Shown: piece by piece, positions 54,873 through 63,446 of the stretch
Position numbering within the stretch: position 1 is the stretch's first letter
Layout of the letters: every line of letters begins with the position of its first letter
DNA from: Reyranella sp.
Lineage (GTDB): Bacteria; Pseudomonadota; Alphaproteobacteria; Reyranellales; Reyranellaceae
NCBI RefSeq assembly: GCF_017305915.1
Contig: NZ_JAFKJN010000005.1
Span: 328,203 to 392,202 of the forward strand
DNA length: 64,000 nt
Direction of reading: 5' to 3'
The notes under the pieces: model-generated
Told to the model about the DNA's origin: nothing
What the model saw: the letters and a program-made list of their open reading frames with translations, nothing else
The model's database searches: none
Translations under genes and position numbers: made by a program

Positions 54873-54924
54873 TGGAGCGCGCGCTTCCTGCGCGCTCATG
54901 AGCGGGCTAGAATCCCGCGGTCCC
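54873..54924. repeat. Extragenic palindrome, family B-like (degenerate)
   Basis: Two GC-rich hairpins: GAGCGCGCGCTTCCTGCGCGCTC on the left, and GAGCGGGCTAGAATCCCGCGGTCCC, whose complement begins GGGACCGCGGG as in family B. It lies between the ABC membrane domain start and the acyl-CoA dehydrogenase stop. Confidence 0.55.
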
Positions 54925-54929
54925 CTGAA

Positions 54930-56138
54930 TCAGAGGGCCAGGACGGCCTTGGCGACGATATTGCGCTGAATCTCGTTGGAGCCAGCGTAGATCGTGGCCG
55001 CCCGGTTGTTGAGGTAGAGCGGCATCGCCGTCAGGCCGAGGTCGGGCACCACGGTCGGCTCGTTGCGGCCCATCGTACGGGCCTCGGGCTCGAACGGCGC
55101 CGCGTACCAGGCGAGCGCCTCGACGCCGAGATGATCGAGCGCCTGCAAGGTCTCGCTGCCGCGGATCTTCATCTGCGAGGAGACGGCGCCGGGATTGCGT
55201 CCCTTGCTGAGATCCGACAGCACCTGCAGCTCGATCATCTCCAGCGCCTGGATGGCGATCTCGGCCTCGGCCAGCCGCTCGGCAAAGCCGCGCTCCTCGA
55301 TCAGCCGACCCGAGCCGTCGGCGGCTTCCTCCCTGGCGATGCGCCGCACGTCCTCGATACGGGCATAGAGGTTCGGCGTGTAGGCGTCGCCGCCGCGCTC
55401 GAACTCGAGCAGGTACTTGGCGACCGTCCAGCCGGCATTCTCCGGCCCGATGCGGTTGGCGACCGGCGTGCGCACGTTGTCGAAGAACACTTGGTTGACC
55501 TCGTGGTCGCCGGCCAGCGTCACGATCGGCTTCACGCTGAGGCCGGGCGTCTGCATCGAATCGATCAGCACGAAGGAGATGCCGTCCTGCGGCTTGCCCT
55601 CGGCCGCCGTGCGCACCAGGCAGAACATGTGATCGGCGACATGGGCGCCGGTCGTCCAGATCTTGGTGCCGTTGATCACGTAGTCGTCGCCGTCGCGCAC
55701 CGCGCGCGTCTTGAGGCTGGCGAGGTCGGAGCCCGAGCCCGGCTCGGAGTAGCCCTGGCAGAAGGTGATGTCGCCGGCGACGATCTTCGGCAGGTACTTG
55801 GCCTTCTGCTCGGGCGTGCCGAACTTCATGATCACCGGCCCGACCATGCGCAGGCCCATCGAGAAGATGCGCGGCGCGTCCACCGCCGTGCATTCGCGCG
55901 CGAAGATGTAGCGCTGTGTGGCGTTCCAGCCAGTGCCGCCATATTCCTGGGGCCAGCTCGGCGCCGACCAGCCGCGCCTGGCCAGCACCTTGTGCCACCG
56001 CAGACCGGCTGCAAAGTCGGCGAACACGCCGCCGGTCTTGGCGCCGGCTTCGCGCAGATCCTCGCTCAGGTTGTCGTCGAGGAAGCGGCGCACCTCGTCC
56101 TGGAAGGCTTGATCCTCCGCACTGAGGCTGAGATCCAT
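54930..56138 (-). CDS. Acyl-CoA dehydrogenase
   Basis: 402 residues, the usual length. N-domain AEDQAFQDEVRRFLDDNL; FAD site CQGYSEPGSGSDLASLKTRA and NGTKIWTTGAHVADHMF (the TTG and W that stack on FAD). C-domain ends with YLNNRAATIYAGSNEIQRNIVAKAVLAL. The usual catalytic Glu position is not obvious by eye, so a long-chain or branched subgroup is possible. It forms the first step of beta-oxidation of an unknown acyl-CoA. Alone on its strand. Confidence 0.88.
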   Translation of the reverse strand: MDLSLSAEDQAFQDEVRRFLDDNLSEDLREAGAKTGGVFADFAAGLRWHKVLARRGWSAPSWPQEYGGTGWNATQRYIFARECTAVDAPRIFSMGLRMVGPVIMKFGTPEQKAKYLPKIVAGDITFCQGYSEPGSGSDLASLKTRAVRDGDDYVINGTKIWTTGAHVADHMFCLVRTAAEGKPQDGISFVLIDSMQTPGLSVKPIVTLAGDHEVNQVFFDNVRTPVANRIGPENAGWTVAKYLLEFERGGDAYTPNLYARIEDVRRIAREEAADGSGRLIEERGFAERLAEAEIAIQALEMIELQVLSDLSKGRNPGAVSSQMKIRGSETLQALDHLGVEALAWYAAPFEPEARTMGRNEPTVVPDLGLTAMPLYLNNRAATIYAGSNEIQRNIVAKAVLAL

Positions 56139-56168
56139 CGGCGTTTCTCTCCTTCTTTCGGCCCAGGC

Positions 56169-56287
56169 TAGAGCGGTTTGCAGCCAGATGGAACCGCTTG
56201 CGGTTCCATCTGGCTCCAAACGCGCGCACTGGCGATGTTGATCACACGGGCGCATCCCATCCGGCGAGCCGGACGGCATGCGCTCTA
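56169..56287. repeat. Extragenic element, family C copy 2 (TAGAGC...GCTCTA)
   Basis: 119 bp between the inverted tags CTAGAGC (56168-56174) and GCTCTAG (56282-56288). Left hairpin AGCCAGATGGAACCG-CTTG-CGGTTCCATCTGGCT is perfect; the right, near 56250-56282, is imperfect. The CGGTTCCATCTG core and CGCGCGCAC also occur in copy 1 (44833-44957), so they are one family. It lies between the acyl-CoA dehydrogenase start and the DUF1194 gene. Confidence 0.82.
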
Positions 56288-56361
56288 GCAGCGCCATTGC
56301 GGGGGCGGTATGCTTTTTGCGTCGCCGCCCAGGGCTCAACGAGATCGACCAGGAGGCGTGC

Positions 56362-57270
56362 ATGCGTACTCTCGTTTGGCTGTTCACCCTGATCCTGCTC
56401 GCCCTGCCGGCGGCGGCGCAGGACAAGAAGGACGTCGACCTCGCGCTGGCGCTGGGCATCGACATCTCCGGCAGCATCGATCCCGACGAAGCCAAGCTGC
56501 AGCGCGAGGGCTATGTCGCCGCCTTCAGCGATCCGGTGATCGTCAAGGCGATCCTGGGCGGACCGAACGGCCGCATCGCCGTCGCCTACTACGAATGGTC
56601 CGACAGCTGGATGCAGAAGCTGCTGATCGACTGGACTTTGCTCGACAGCGAGGCGGCGATCGCAGCCTTCGCCCGCCGCCTCAGCGACATGCCGATCTCG
56701 ATCGCGCGGCGCACCTCGATCAGCGGCGCGATCCGCTACGCGATCCCGCTGTTCGGCCGCAGCCCCTACGAGCCGCAGCGCAAGGTGCTCGACATCTCGG
56801 GCGACGGCTCGAACAACGACGGCGGCATGGTCACCGAGATACGCTACGAGGCGCTGAAGGAGAAGATCATCATCAACGGCCTGCCGATCATGAACGACCG
56901 GCCCAACCCGTTCGGCTTCCCCAACGAAGCCGACCTCGACCGCTACTATCTGCATTGCGTGACCGGCGGCCCGCGCTCCTTCGTCGAGGTCGCGCGCAGC
57001 TTCGAGGACTTCCCGAGAGCGGTGCGGAAGAAGCTGCTGCAGGAAGTGGCCGACTTGGGTTCTCACTGGGGCCCGCGGCCCGATACCGATATCGGCCTCG
57101 GACCCTTGCCGGACGGCACGCAGCTGGCACAGACCGGCCGGCCGTCGCGCGTGCGCGAGGACGAGGACTACACCAAGTTCGTGCGGCCCGAGTACGAGCT
57201 GGGCTGCGACGTCGGCGAGCGGCGCAGCCGCGAGTTCTGGCAGCGCCGCTTCGGCGTCACGCCCGACTGA
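56362..57270 (+). CDS. DUF1194 von Willebrand factor A protein
   Basis: 302 residues with a short signal peptide (MRTLVWLFTLILLALPAAA). The MIDAS motif D-x-S-x-S reads DISGSID (34-40), and SISGAIRYA and ISGDGSNND give the remaining metal contacts. This is DUF1194, a secreted vWA family in alphaproteobacteria whose role is not known. Preceded by AGGAGGCGTGC. It stands alone between the family C repeat and the His-rich gene. Confidence 0.85.
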   Translation: MRTLVWLFTLILLALPAAAQDKKDVDLALALGIDISGSIDPDEAKLQREGYVAAFSDPVIVKAILGGPNGRIAVAYYEWSDSWMQKLLIDWTLLDSEAAIAAFARRLSDMPISIARRTSISGAIRYAIPLFGRSPYEPQRKVLDISGDGSNNDGGMVTEIRYEALKEKIIINGLPIMNDRPNPFGFPNEADLDRYYLHCVTGGPRSFVEVARSFEDFPRAVRKKLLQEVADLGSHWGPRPDTDIGLGPLPDGTQLAQTGRPSRVREDEDYTKFVRPEYELGCDVGERRSREFWQRRFGVTPD

Positions 57271-57392
57271 GTCCACGCCCGCCTGACCTCACACTGACTG
57301 CGGCCGCAACTTAACGGCCGTGCAACATCCCCTTCCTACAGTCGGTCGGGCGACGAAGCGTGGCTTCGCCGCTCACCCCATGGAGGGCATGC

Positions 57393-57608
57393 ATGTCCAA
57401 GGACAAGATCGTCGAGCATCATCACGCCGCCGCGGAGCACCACGAGCACGCCGCCCGGCATCATCGTGAGGCCGCCAGGCATCACGAGTCCGACGCCCAC
57501 GAGAAGGCCGCGCATCACGCCCATTCGGCGCACGGCCATTCCGCGCACGCCACGCATCACGCGAGCGAGGCGAGCAAGCATCACGCCGAGCATCACGGCA
57601 AACACTAG
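57393..57608 (+). CDS. His-rich small protein, possible metal binder
   Basis: 71 residues with 24 His, mostly in HH pairs spaced by Ala, Glu, Arg and Lys, e.g. EHHEHAARHHREAARHH. No signal peptide and no Cys. ATG 57393 is preceded by GGAGGG. A low-complexity, probably helical or disordered nickel, zinc or copper binder is likely, or a pH buffer. It lies 98 nt before the Pit phosphate transporter and may be co-transcribed; Pit takes up metal-phosphate complexes, a possible link. Confidence 0.7.
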   Translation: MSKDKIVEHHHAAAEHHEHAARHHREAARHHESDAHEKAAHHAHSAHGHSAHATHHASEASKHHAEHHGKH

Positions 57609-57706
57609 GCGTCGTATCGGCGCAATCGGGGTTCGCGGGCGGCCACGAAGATCGTGGGGCGATCGCGCCTGCGAACCCGGAGGCAAGCAGGTACAGGGGG
57701 ATAACG

Positions 57707-59191
57707 ATGGAATCGTTTTTCGGCGGCCCGGTCGGCATCGGCACGGTGATCCTGCTGTTCGCCGCGCTGGCGCTGGCGTTGAGCTTCGAGTTCGTCAACG
57801 GCTTCCACGACACCGCCAACGCGGTGGCGACGGTGATCTACACCCACACGCTGACGCCGACCCAGGCGGTGGTCTGGTCGGGCCTGTGGAACTTCCTCGG
57901 CGTGCTCACCTCGACCGGCGCGGTCGCCTTCGGCATCGTGGCGCTGCTGCCGGTCGAATTGATCCTGAACGTCGGATCGGGCGCCGGATTCGCGATGGTG
58001 TTCGCGCTGCTCCTGTCGGCGATCATCTGGAACGTCGGCACCTGGTATCTCGGCCTGCCGGCCTCGTCCTCGCACACGCTGATCGGCTCGATCGTCGGCG
58101 TCGGCCTGATGAACTCGCTGATCTCGAGCGGCCAGCAGTTCGGCGAAGGCGTCAACTGGGGCAAGGTGCAGGACACGGCGATGGCGCTGCTGATCTCGCC
58201 GGTGGTCGGCTTCGTCGCGGCCGGCCTGCTGCTGCTCGCCGCGAAGGTCGTCATCCGCAATCCCGCGCTCTACCGGGCGCCCGAGGGCAAGACGCCGCCG
58301 CCCTTGTGGATCCGCGGCATCCTGGTGCTGACCTGCACCGGCGTCAGCTTCGCGCACGGCTCGAACGACGGCCAGAAGGGCATGGGCCTGATCATGCTGA
58401 TCCTGATCGGCATCGTGCCGGCGACCTACGCCCTCAATCTCGATGCCGCGGCCAGCAAGCTGCAGTCGATCGTCGCCGCCTCGCAGGCCGCGGCGCCGGT
58501 GTTCGGCAAGGGACCGGATGCGTCCGACAGGCTCGCCAACGACGTCGCCGATGCCGAGCTGTCGCGCTTCCTGACCAGCGGCAAGCCGACCGACCAGACC
58601 ATGACCTCGCTCGCGGTCAAGAACGGCGCCGTGGCGCTGGCGCTCGGCACGGTGAAGTCGGTCAGCGAGTTCACGCCCGAGCAGCGCTCGCGGGTGCGGC
58701 GCGACGTCTACCTGGTCGAGGAAGGCATCGCCAAGCTCAACAAGGCGGGCACGATCAAGGACGCCAAGGACAAGGCCGCGCTTGCGAAGCTGCGCAGCGA
58801 GCTGCAGGGCCTGACCGACTTCATCCTGCTGTGGGTCAAGATCGCGGTCGCGGTGGCGCTCGGCCTCGGCACGACCGTCGGCTGGAAGCGCATCGTCGTC
58901 ACCGTCGGCGAGAAGATCGGCAAGTCGCACCTCACCTACGCGCAGGGCGCCTCGGCCGAGCTGGTCGCCATGACCACGATCGGCGTGGCCGACGGGTTCG
59001 GCCTGCCGGTCAGCACCACCCACATCCTGTCGTCGGGCATCGCCGGCACCATGGCGGCCAACCGCTCGGGCCTGCAGAAGGAGACGCTACGCAACATCCT
59101 GCTGGCCTGGGTGCTCACCCTGCCGGCTTGCGTGATCCTGGGTTCGGCGCTGTTCGCGGCCGGCCTGTTCCTCGTGCTGCGGATCCTCTGA
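57707..59191 (+). CDS. Low-affinity inorganic phosphate transporter, Pit family
   Basis: 494 residues. Two inverted PiT repeats: FEFVNGFHDTANAVATVIYT in the first, and SFAHGSNDGQKGMGLI plus LPVSTTHILSSGIAGTM in the second. About ten membrane spans around a long soluble loop (residues 250-390). It imports phosphate (as a metal-phosphate complex) with protons. The 3' 77 bases overlap the antisense LysR gene end. Confidence 0.92.
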   Translation: MESFFGGPVGIGTVILLFAALALALSFEFVNGFHDTANAVATVIYTHTLTPTQAVVWSGLWNFLGVLTSTGAVAFGIVALLPVELILNVGSGAGFAMVFALLLSAIIWNVGTWYLGLPASSSHTLIGSIVGVGLMNSLISSGQQFGEGVNWGKVQDTAMALLISPVVGFVAAGLLLLAAKVVIRNPALYRAPEGKTPPPLWIRGILVLTCTGVSFAHGSNDGQKGMGLIMLILIGIVPATYALNLDAAASKLQSIVAASQAAAPVFGKGPDASDRLANDVADAELSRFLTSGKPTDQTMTSLAVKNGAVALALGTVKSVSEFTPEQRSRVRRDVYLVEEGIAKLNKAGTIKDAKDKAALAKLRSELQGLTDFILLWVKIAVAVALGLGTTVGWKRIVVTVGEKIGKSHLTYAQGASAELVAMTTIGVADGFGLPVSTTHILSSGIAGTMAANRSGLQKETLRNILLAWVLTLPACVILGSALFAAGLFLVLRIL

Positions 59192-60083
59192 TTGTGTCCG
59201 CGAGCACGGGCAAGGCCTGAAGGCGTTCGGCGGCGAAGCCCAGGAACGCCTCGATCTTCGGGGGCCGGTTGGTCCGGCCCTTGGTCAGCAGATGAACCGG
59301 GAGGACCGGCGGCTCGAAGGCGCGCAGCAGACGGACGAGCCGGCCGGCCATCAGCGCATCGGCCACCTGGTACGACAGGAACTGGCCGATGCCGCGGCCA
59401 TCGAGCACCGCCTGCAGGCGGGTCTCGACATCGTCGACCCTGAGCCGCCCGGCGACCCGGACGGCCGCGCGCCGCGCCCTTGCGAAGGTCCAGGACTGCG
59501 CCGTGCGGAAGGTGCCGAGCACCGCCTCGTGGCTGCTGAGCGCCGCCGGCGTCTGCGGCGTGCCGCGGGCCTCGAGATAGGCGGGGCTCGCGACCCATAG
59601 CCGCCGCACCGCGCCGACCGGCCGCGCGGTCAGGCCCGAATCGGCGAGCGGGCCGATGCGCACGGCGATGTCGATCGCCTGGTCGATCAGGTCGACGTTG
59701 CGGTCGCTCAGCAGCAGCTCGACCTCGAGGTCGGCATGGGCGTCGAGGAAGGCTGTCGCGATCGGCGCGACGTGGCGGCGACCGAACTGGACGGGTGCTG
59801 CGATCCGCAGCAGCCCGCGCACCGGCGCCTCGCGGACGCCCAGCGTCGCCGCCTCGTAGTCGCCCAGCAGCCCGCGCGCCTTGTCGTAGAGCAGGCGGCC
59901 GGCCTCGGTCGGCGCCAGCCGCCGCGTCGTGCGGTCGACCAGGCGCACGCCCAGCCGGCCCTCGAGCGCCGCCAGCGCGCGAGTCACCGCCGGCGGCGAG
60001 CGGCGCAGGCGGGCGGCGGCGCGGGCCAGGCTGCCGTCCTCCACGATGCGCACGAAGATCGCGAGCTCGTCCAGGCGGTCCAT
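59115..60083 (-). CDS. LysR-family transcriptional regulator
   Basis: 322 residues. N-terminal HTH ELAIFVRIVEDGSLARAAARLRRSPPAVTRALAALEGRLGVRLVDRTTRRLAPTEAG is unmistakable LTTR. The effector domain runs to about 300; the last 25 residues (RGTGRPRTAPNPGSRKPAG) are basic and overlap the pit gene in antisense, so the tail may be non-native. It is divergent from the GFA gene; a TTCCA-N5-TGGAA dyad lies in the intergenic region. It likely controls the GFA/FMN pair. Confidence 0.88.
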   Translation of the reverse strand: MDRLDELAIFVRIVEDGSLARAAARLRRSPPAVTRALAALEGRLGVRLVDRTTRRLAPTEAGRLLYDKARGLLGDYEAATLGVREAPVRGLLRIAAPVQFGRRHVAPIATAFLDAHADLEVELLLSDRNVDLIDQAIDIAVRIGPLADSGLTARPVGAVRRLWVASPAYLEARGTPQTPAALSSHEAVLGTFRTAQSWTFARARRAAVRVAGRLRVDDVETRLQAVLDGRGIGQFLSYQVADALMAGRLVRLLRAFEPPVLPVHLLTKGRTNRPPKIEAFLGFAAERLQALPVLADTIRGSAARGTGRPRTAPNPGSRKPAG

Positions 60084-60089
60084 GGATTA

Positions 60090-60104
60090 TTCCATTCTCT
60101 GGAA
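60090..60104. promoter_or_regulatory. LysR-type operator dyad
   Basis: TTCCA-TTCTC-TGGAA, a perfect 5-bp dyad containing T-N11-A, the LTTR signature. It starts 7 nt upstream of the lysR ATG and 74 nt before the GFA ATG. Confidence 0.6.
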
Positions 60105-60177
60105 GACTGAGTTCGGATCATGTCTGTTCCGGTGCCGCCGGACAATCCGCATATTGGTTGTCTACACGGAGGGTCCC

Positions 60178-60573
60178 ATGCTGACCGGAAGCTGCCTGTG
60201 CGGGGCGGTCGCCTATGAAGCCGACGCAGCCCTGTCGCGCATCGTCCATTGCCATTGCCGGACCTGCCGCAAGACCCACGGCGCCGCCTTCTCCTCGGTC
60301 ACCGCGGTGCCGCGCGAGGCGTTCCGCTGGACGCGCGGAGCTGAGCTGCTGGGCGCCTTCGAATCCTCGCCCGGCAAGTTCCGCCGCTTCTGTACGCGCT
60401 GCGGCTCGCACCTGATGGCCGAGCGGGTGGCGCAGCCGGTGGTGCTGCTGCGCCTGGGCTGCCTCGACACCGCGGTCACCGACCGGCCGCAGGTCCATAT
60501 CTGGCGCTCCGACGGCGCCTCCTGGTACGACCCGAAGGCGGCGTTCCCCGAGCTGCCGGAGGGACTGGCATGA
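60178..60573 (+). CDS. GFA-family (Mss4-like) zinc protein
   Basis: 131 residues from ATG 60178; the longer open frame upstream runs through the intergenic space. Zinc Cys: Cys6, Cys8, Cys25, Cys27, Cys30, Cys72 and Cys75 (GSCLCGAV, CHCRTC, FCTRCGSHL), the GFA pattern of two zinc sites. Family members relate to glutathione-dependent formaldehyde-activating enzyme, but most have unknown substrates. It overlaps the next gene by 4 nt (ATGA). Confidence 0.87.
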   Translation: MLTGSCLCGAVAYEADAALSRIVHCHCRTCRKTHGAAFSSVTAVPREAFRWTRGAELLGAFESSPGKFRRFCTRCGSHLMAERVAQPVVLLRLGCLDTAVTDRPQVHIWRSDGASWYDPKAAFPELPEGLA

Positions 60574-61466
60574 GCACGCCGGACGGCTTCCTCTCCTTCC
60601 ACGAGGATGAGCTGAGGGCCCAGACGCTTGCCGGCGAGCGCGCCGGGCGGGCGGCGATCCGGCCGTTCATGCCGCCGCAGCATCGGGAGTTCTTCCCGCT
60701 GCTGCCCTATCTGTTCACGGCGACTCTCGACGAAGCGGGCGCGCCGCTCGCCTCGATGCTGTGGGGGCCGGCGGGCTTCGTGCATTCGCCCGATCCCGTG
60801 ACCCTGCGCCTCGATGCCCTGCCCGGCTCGGGCGATCCGGCGGCGGGCGGCTTCGCGGCCGGCCAACCGATCGGCCTGCTCGGCCTCGATCTCTCGACCC
60901 GCCGCCGCAACCGCGCCAACGGCCGCAACGCCGCGCGCGACGGGACGGGCCTCAGCGTCGCTGTCGAGCAAAGCTTCGGCAACTGCGCGCAGTACATCCA
61001 GACGCGGTTCGCGACGCCGCACGCGCGGCCGGCGCGAGCGACCGAAACGCTGTCCGCGCTCGATGCGCCGGCGCGCCGGCTGATCGAGACGGCCGACACC
61101 TTCTTCGTCGCCAGCCGCTCGCGCACCGGCATCGGCGACGGCGGCCTCGACATGTCGCATCGCGGCGGCCGGCCGGGCTTCGCCGCGGCCGAGGGCGACA
61201 CGCTGGTCGTGCCCGATTTCCGCGGCAACCGCTTCTTCAACACGCTGGGCAACCTGCTGGGCGATCCGCGCGCCGGCCTGCTGTTCGTCGACTTCGCGAC
61301 CGGCGACCTGCTGCAACTGCAAGGCACCGTCACGATCGACTGGTCGGGCGAGCCTCGGCGCTGGCGCGTCGCGGTCGAGCGTGGCTGGCGCCGGCCGGCC
61401 GCCCTGCCCTTCGACTGGAGGTTCGGCGACTTCGCGCCGACCACGCTCGCGACTCCGGTCGGCTAG
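60570..61466 (+). CDS. Pyridoxamine 5'-phosphate oxidase-like FMN protein
   Basis: 298 residues, with two split-barrel halves; GPAGFVHSPDPVTLRLDA and DTLVVPDFRGNRFFNTLGNLLGDPRAGLLFVDFATGD are the FMN-binding blocks of the PNPOx-related group, the latter typical of its flavin-nucleotide-binding members. The short insert NRANGRNAARDG is basic. It is coupled to the GFA gene and under the LysR site. Its stop shares CTAG with aroQ on the other strand. Substrate unknown. Confidence 0.8.
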   Translation: MSTPDGFLSFHEDELRAQTLAGERAGRAAIRPFMPPQHREFFPLLPYLFTATLDEAGAPLASMLWGPAGFVHSPDPVTLRLDALPGSGDPAAGGFAAGQPIGLLGLDLSTRRRNRANGRNAARDGTGLSVAVEQSFGNCAQYIQTRFATPHARPARATETLSALDAPARRLIETADTFFVASRSRTGIGDGGLDMSHRGGRPGFAAAEGDTLVVPDFRGNRFFNTLGNLLGDPRAGLLFVDFATGDLLQLQGTVTIDWSGEPRRWRVAVERGWRRPAALPFDWRFGDFAPTTLATPVG

Positions 61467-61888
61467 CCGAGCCGCGTCACCATCGCCTGCAGCGCCAGCA
61501 GGTAGGAATCGACGCCGAAGCCCGCGATCGTGCCGACCGCGGCCTCGGCGGTGATCGAGCCGTAGCCGCGCTTCTCGATGTTGGTCATGTGGATCTCGAT
61601 CGCCGGCGCCCGGATCGACTTCAGGCAGTCGCGCAGCGCGTGCCCGGCATGCAGGAAGCCCGCCGGGTTGAACAGCACGCCGTCGACGCCGGCACGGTCG
61701 GCCTGGTAGATCGCCGACACCGCCTCGCCCTCGGTGTTGGTGTAGAGGATGTCGAGGCCGACGCCGAGCTCGCGGGCGCGGCGGCGCAGCATGGCATCGA
61801 GTTCCTTGGCCGTGGTGGTCCCGTACAGTTCGGGCTGGCGCCGGCCGAGATATTCCATGTTCGCGCCCTGGATGAGCAGGAGTTTCAT
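61463..61888 (-). CDS. aroQ: Type II 3-dehydroquinate dehydratase, divergent
   Basis: 141 residues. Family features: IQGANMEYLGRRQPELYG with catalytic Tyr22 and Arg17, NPAGFLHAGHALRD (Asn74, His80), and EIHMTNIE with His100. The usual YTHTS after NPGA is FLHAG, and the REEFRHHSY block after the second His is replaced by KRGYGSITAEAAVG, so it is a divergent member or a paralog with another reaction. AroQ dehydrates 3-dehydroquinate in the shikimate or quinate pathway. It overlaps the FMN gene by 4 nt. Confidence 0.75.
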   Translation of the reverse strand: MKLLLIQGANMEYLGRRQPELYGTTTAKELDAMLRRRARELGVGLDILYTNTEGEAVSAIYQADRAGVDGVLFNPAGFLHAGHALRDCLKSIRAPAIEIHMTNIEKRGYGSITAEAAVGTIAGFGVDSYLLALQAMVTRLG

Positions 61889-62055
61889 GATTGTCGATTT
61901 CGCGGCGCGGGCTTACCTCAGGGCGACAAGCCCGACCATAAAACAACTTTCGTTTGAACTGAACCGGCGCGCTGCGCGCAAACGCCGGTAGCGCACCCGG
62001 CTGCCGTCACATTATCGTCAGATGGCGGAGCGGGAGCCGCCCTGGGGAAAAGCGC

Positions 62056-63381
62056 GTGGCCGTCAACCTGTTGCAAGTCGTCGAGGCGGGCCTGCTCGGC
62101 CTGTTCACCACCAGCTCGGTAATGCTGGGCGCAGCGATGGGCCTCCATCTCAACTTCTCGCGCCGGTTCCTGGCCTGCATCCTGGCCTTCGCGGCGGGCT
62201 CGCTGATTGCCGCCCTGGCGATCGAGCTCGGCTTCGAGGGTGCGCACGCCCTCACCGCGCACGGCAACGACGTCCACCTCGCCTGGATCAAGGTTGCCGG
62301 CGGCTTCGCGATCGGCGCGGTGGTCTATTACGTCTGCGCGCTGTTCCTGGAGCAGAAGGGCGCGGCGCTGCGCTACCCCTCGCGCTTCATGGAGTACGCG
62401 CTCAATCGCAAGCGCGCGGAGGTCGGCGAGAAGCTCGGCCTGCTGTCGCAATGCAGCCTGCTGCGCCATCTGCCGGCGGAGCAGATCGAGCCGCTGCTCG
62501 ACCGCGTGCAGGAGCGCAACATCGCCGCGGGCGAGGTCGTGTTCCGCGAGGGCGACCGGGGCGATGCGCTCTACATCGTCGCCCGCGGCACCGTCGAGGT
62601 GGTGCACGACAAGGCCGGCCAGACGCTGGCCGAGCTCGGCAACGGCCAGGCGTTCGGCGAGATGGCGCTGCTGAGCGGCGGCACCCGCACCGCGACGGTA
62701 CGCGCCAAGATCGACAGCCACCTGCTGGTGATAGACAAGGCCGACTTCGACAGGCTGCTGGCCGAGGATCCGTTCCTCAGCGAGCAGGTGCGCAAGATGA
62801 GCCACGTGCGCGCGATCTCGAACCTGCGCACGTCCAAGGTCGATCCCGGCGTGTGGGCCAAGCATGCCGCCGAGAGCCTCGAGCATCTCAGCCGCAGCGA
62901 GGAGCACAAGCTGCTGCAGGAGACCAAGGCCGGCAAGGGCGTCGGCCTGGCCATCGTGTTCGGCAACATCCTCGACACCATCCCGGGCTGCCTGGTGATC
63001 GGCGCCAAATTCTCGGGGCTGGAAAGCCTGTCGCTGACCCTGATCCTCGGCATGTTCCTGGGCGGCATCCCCGAGGCGGCGGCGAGCGCCGCGATGCTGC
63101 GCCGCGCGGGCTTCGCGAACCGCTCGATCTTCCTGATCTGGTCGACCGTGCTGGTGGCCGGCATCGTTGCGTCAGTGGTGGGCAAGGTATTCATCAGCAA
63201 CTCGGAGTCCGAGGCCGCGGTGATGGCCCAGGCAATCGCCGGCGGCGCCATCCTGGCGCTGGTCACACACGCCATGATCCCCGAGGCCCTGCACAAGGGC
63301 GGCTCGACGGTGGTGCTGCCGGCGGTCGGCGGCTTCCTGTTCGCGCTCTACCTCGCCCTGCTCGAGCTGGCGCCGCTCTAG
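62056..63381 (+). CDS. ZIP-like membrane protein with inserted cyclic-nucleotide domain
   Basis: 441 residues from GTG 62056. N-terminal three hydrophobic segments (10-110), then a complete cNMP-binding domain (about 120-250): LLSQCSLLRHLPAEQIEPLL, VVFREGDRGDALYIVARGTVEVV, and the phosphate cassette FGEMALLSGGTRTATVRA. After a linker come five more spans with GNILDTIPGCLVIGAKFSGL and FLGGIPEAAASAAMLRRAG, resembling the ZIP-family intramembrane metal motifs (N..D..P.g; .IPE). So a metal-type transporter appears to be gated by cAMP or a similar nucleotide. ZIP kinship is by motif only. Confidence 0.75.
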   Translation: MAVNLLQVVEAGLLGLFTTSSVMLGAAMGLHLNFSRRFLACILAFAAGSLIAALAIELGFEGAHALTAHGNDVHLAWIKVAGGFAIGAVVYYVCALFLEQKGAALRYPSRFMEYALNRKRAEVGEKLGLLSQCSLLRHLPAEQIEPLLDRVQERNIAAGEVVFREGDRGDALYIVARGTVEVVHDKAGQTLAELGNGQAFGEMALLSGGTRTATVRAKIDSHLLVIDKADFDRLLAEDPFLSEQVRKMSHVRAISNLRTSKVDPGVWAKHAAESLEHLSRSEEHKLLQETKAGKGVGLAIVFGNILDTIPGCLVIGAKFSGLESLSLTLILGMFLGGIPEAAASAAMLRRAGFANRSIFLIWSTVLVAGIVASVVGKVFISNSESEAAVMAQAIAGGAILALVTHAMIPEALHKGGSTVVLPAVGGFLFALYLALLELAPL

Positions 63382-63395
63382 TCTGGAGGCAGCAA

Positions 63396-63419
63396 AAAGG
63401 GCGGCCGAGGCCGCCCTTT
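63396..63419. terminator. Bidirectional rho-independent terminator
   Basis: AAAGGGCGGCC (63396-63406), GA, GGCCGCCCTTT (63409-63419), with AAAAA before it and TTTCC after. It separates the convergent cNMP-domain gene and the OmpA-type gene and can end both. Confidence 0.88.
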
Positions 63420-63446
63420 CCGTCGGGCCGATCGATCGGCCCTTGC

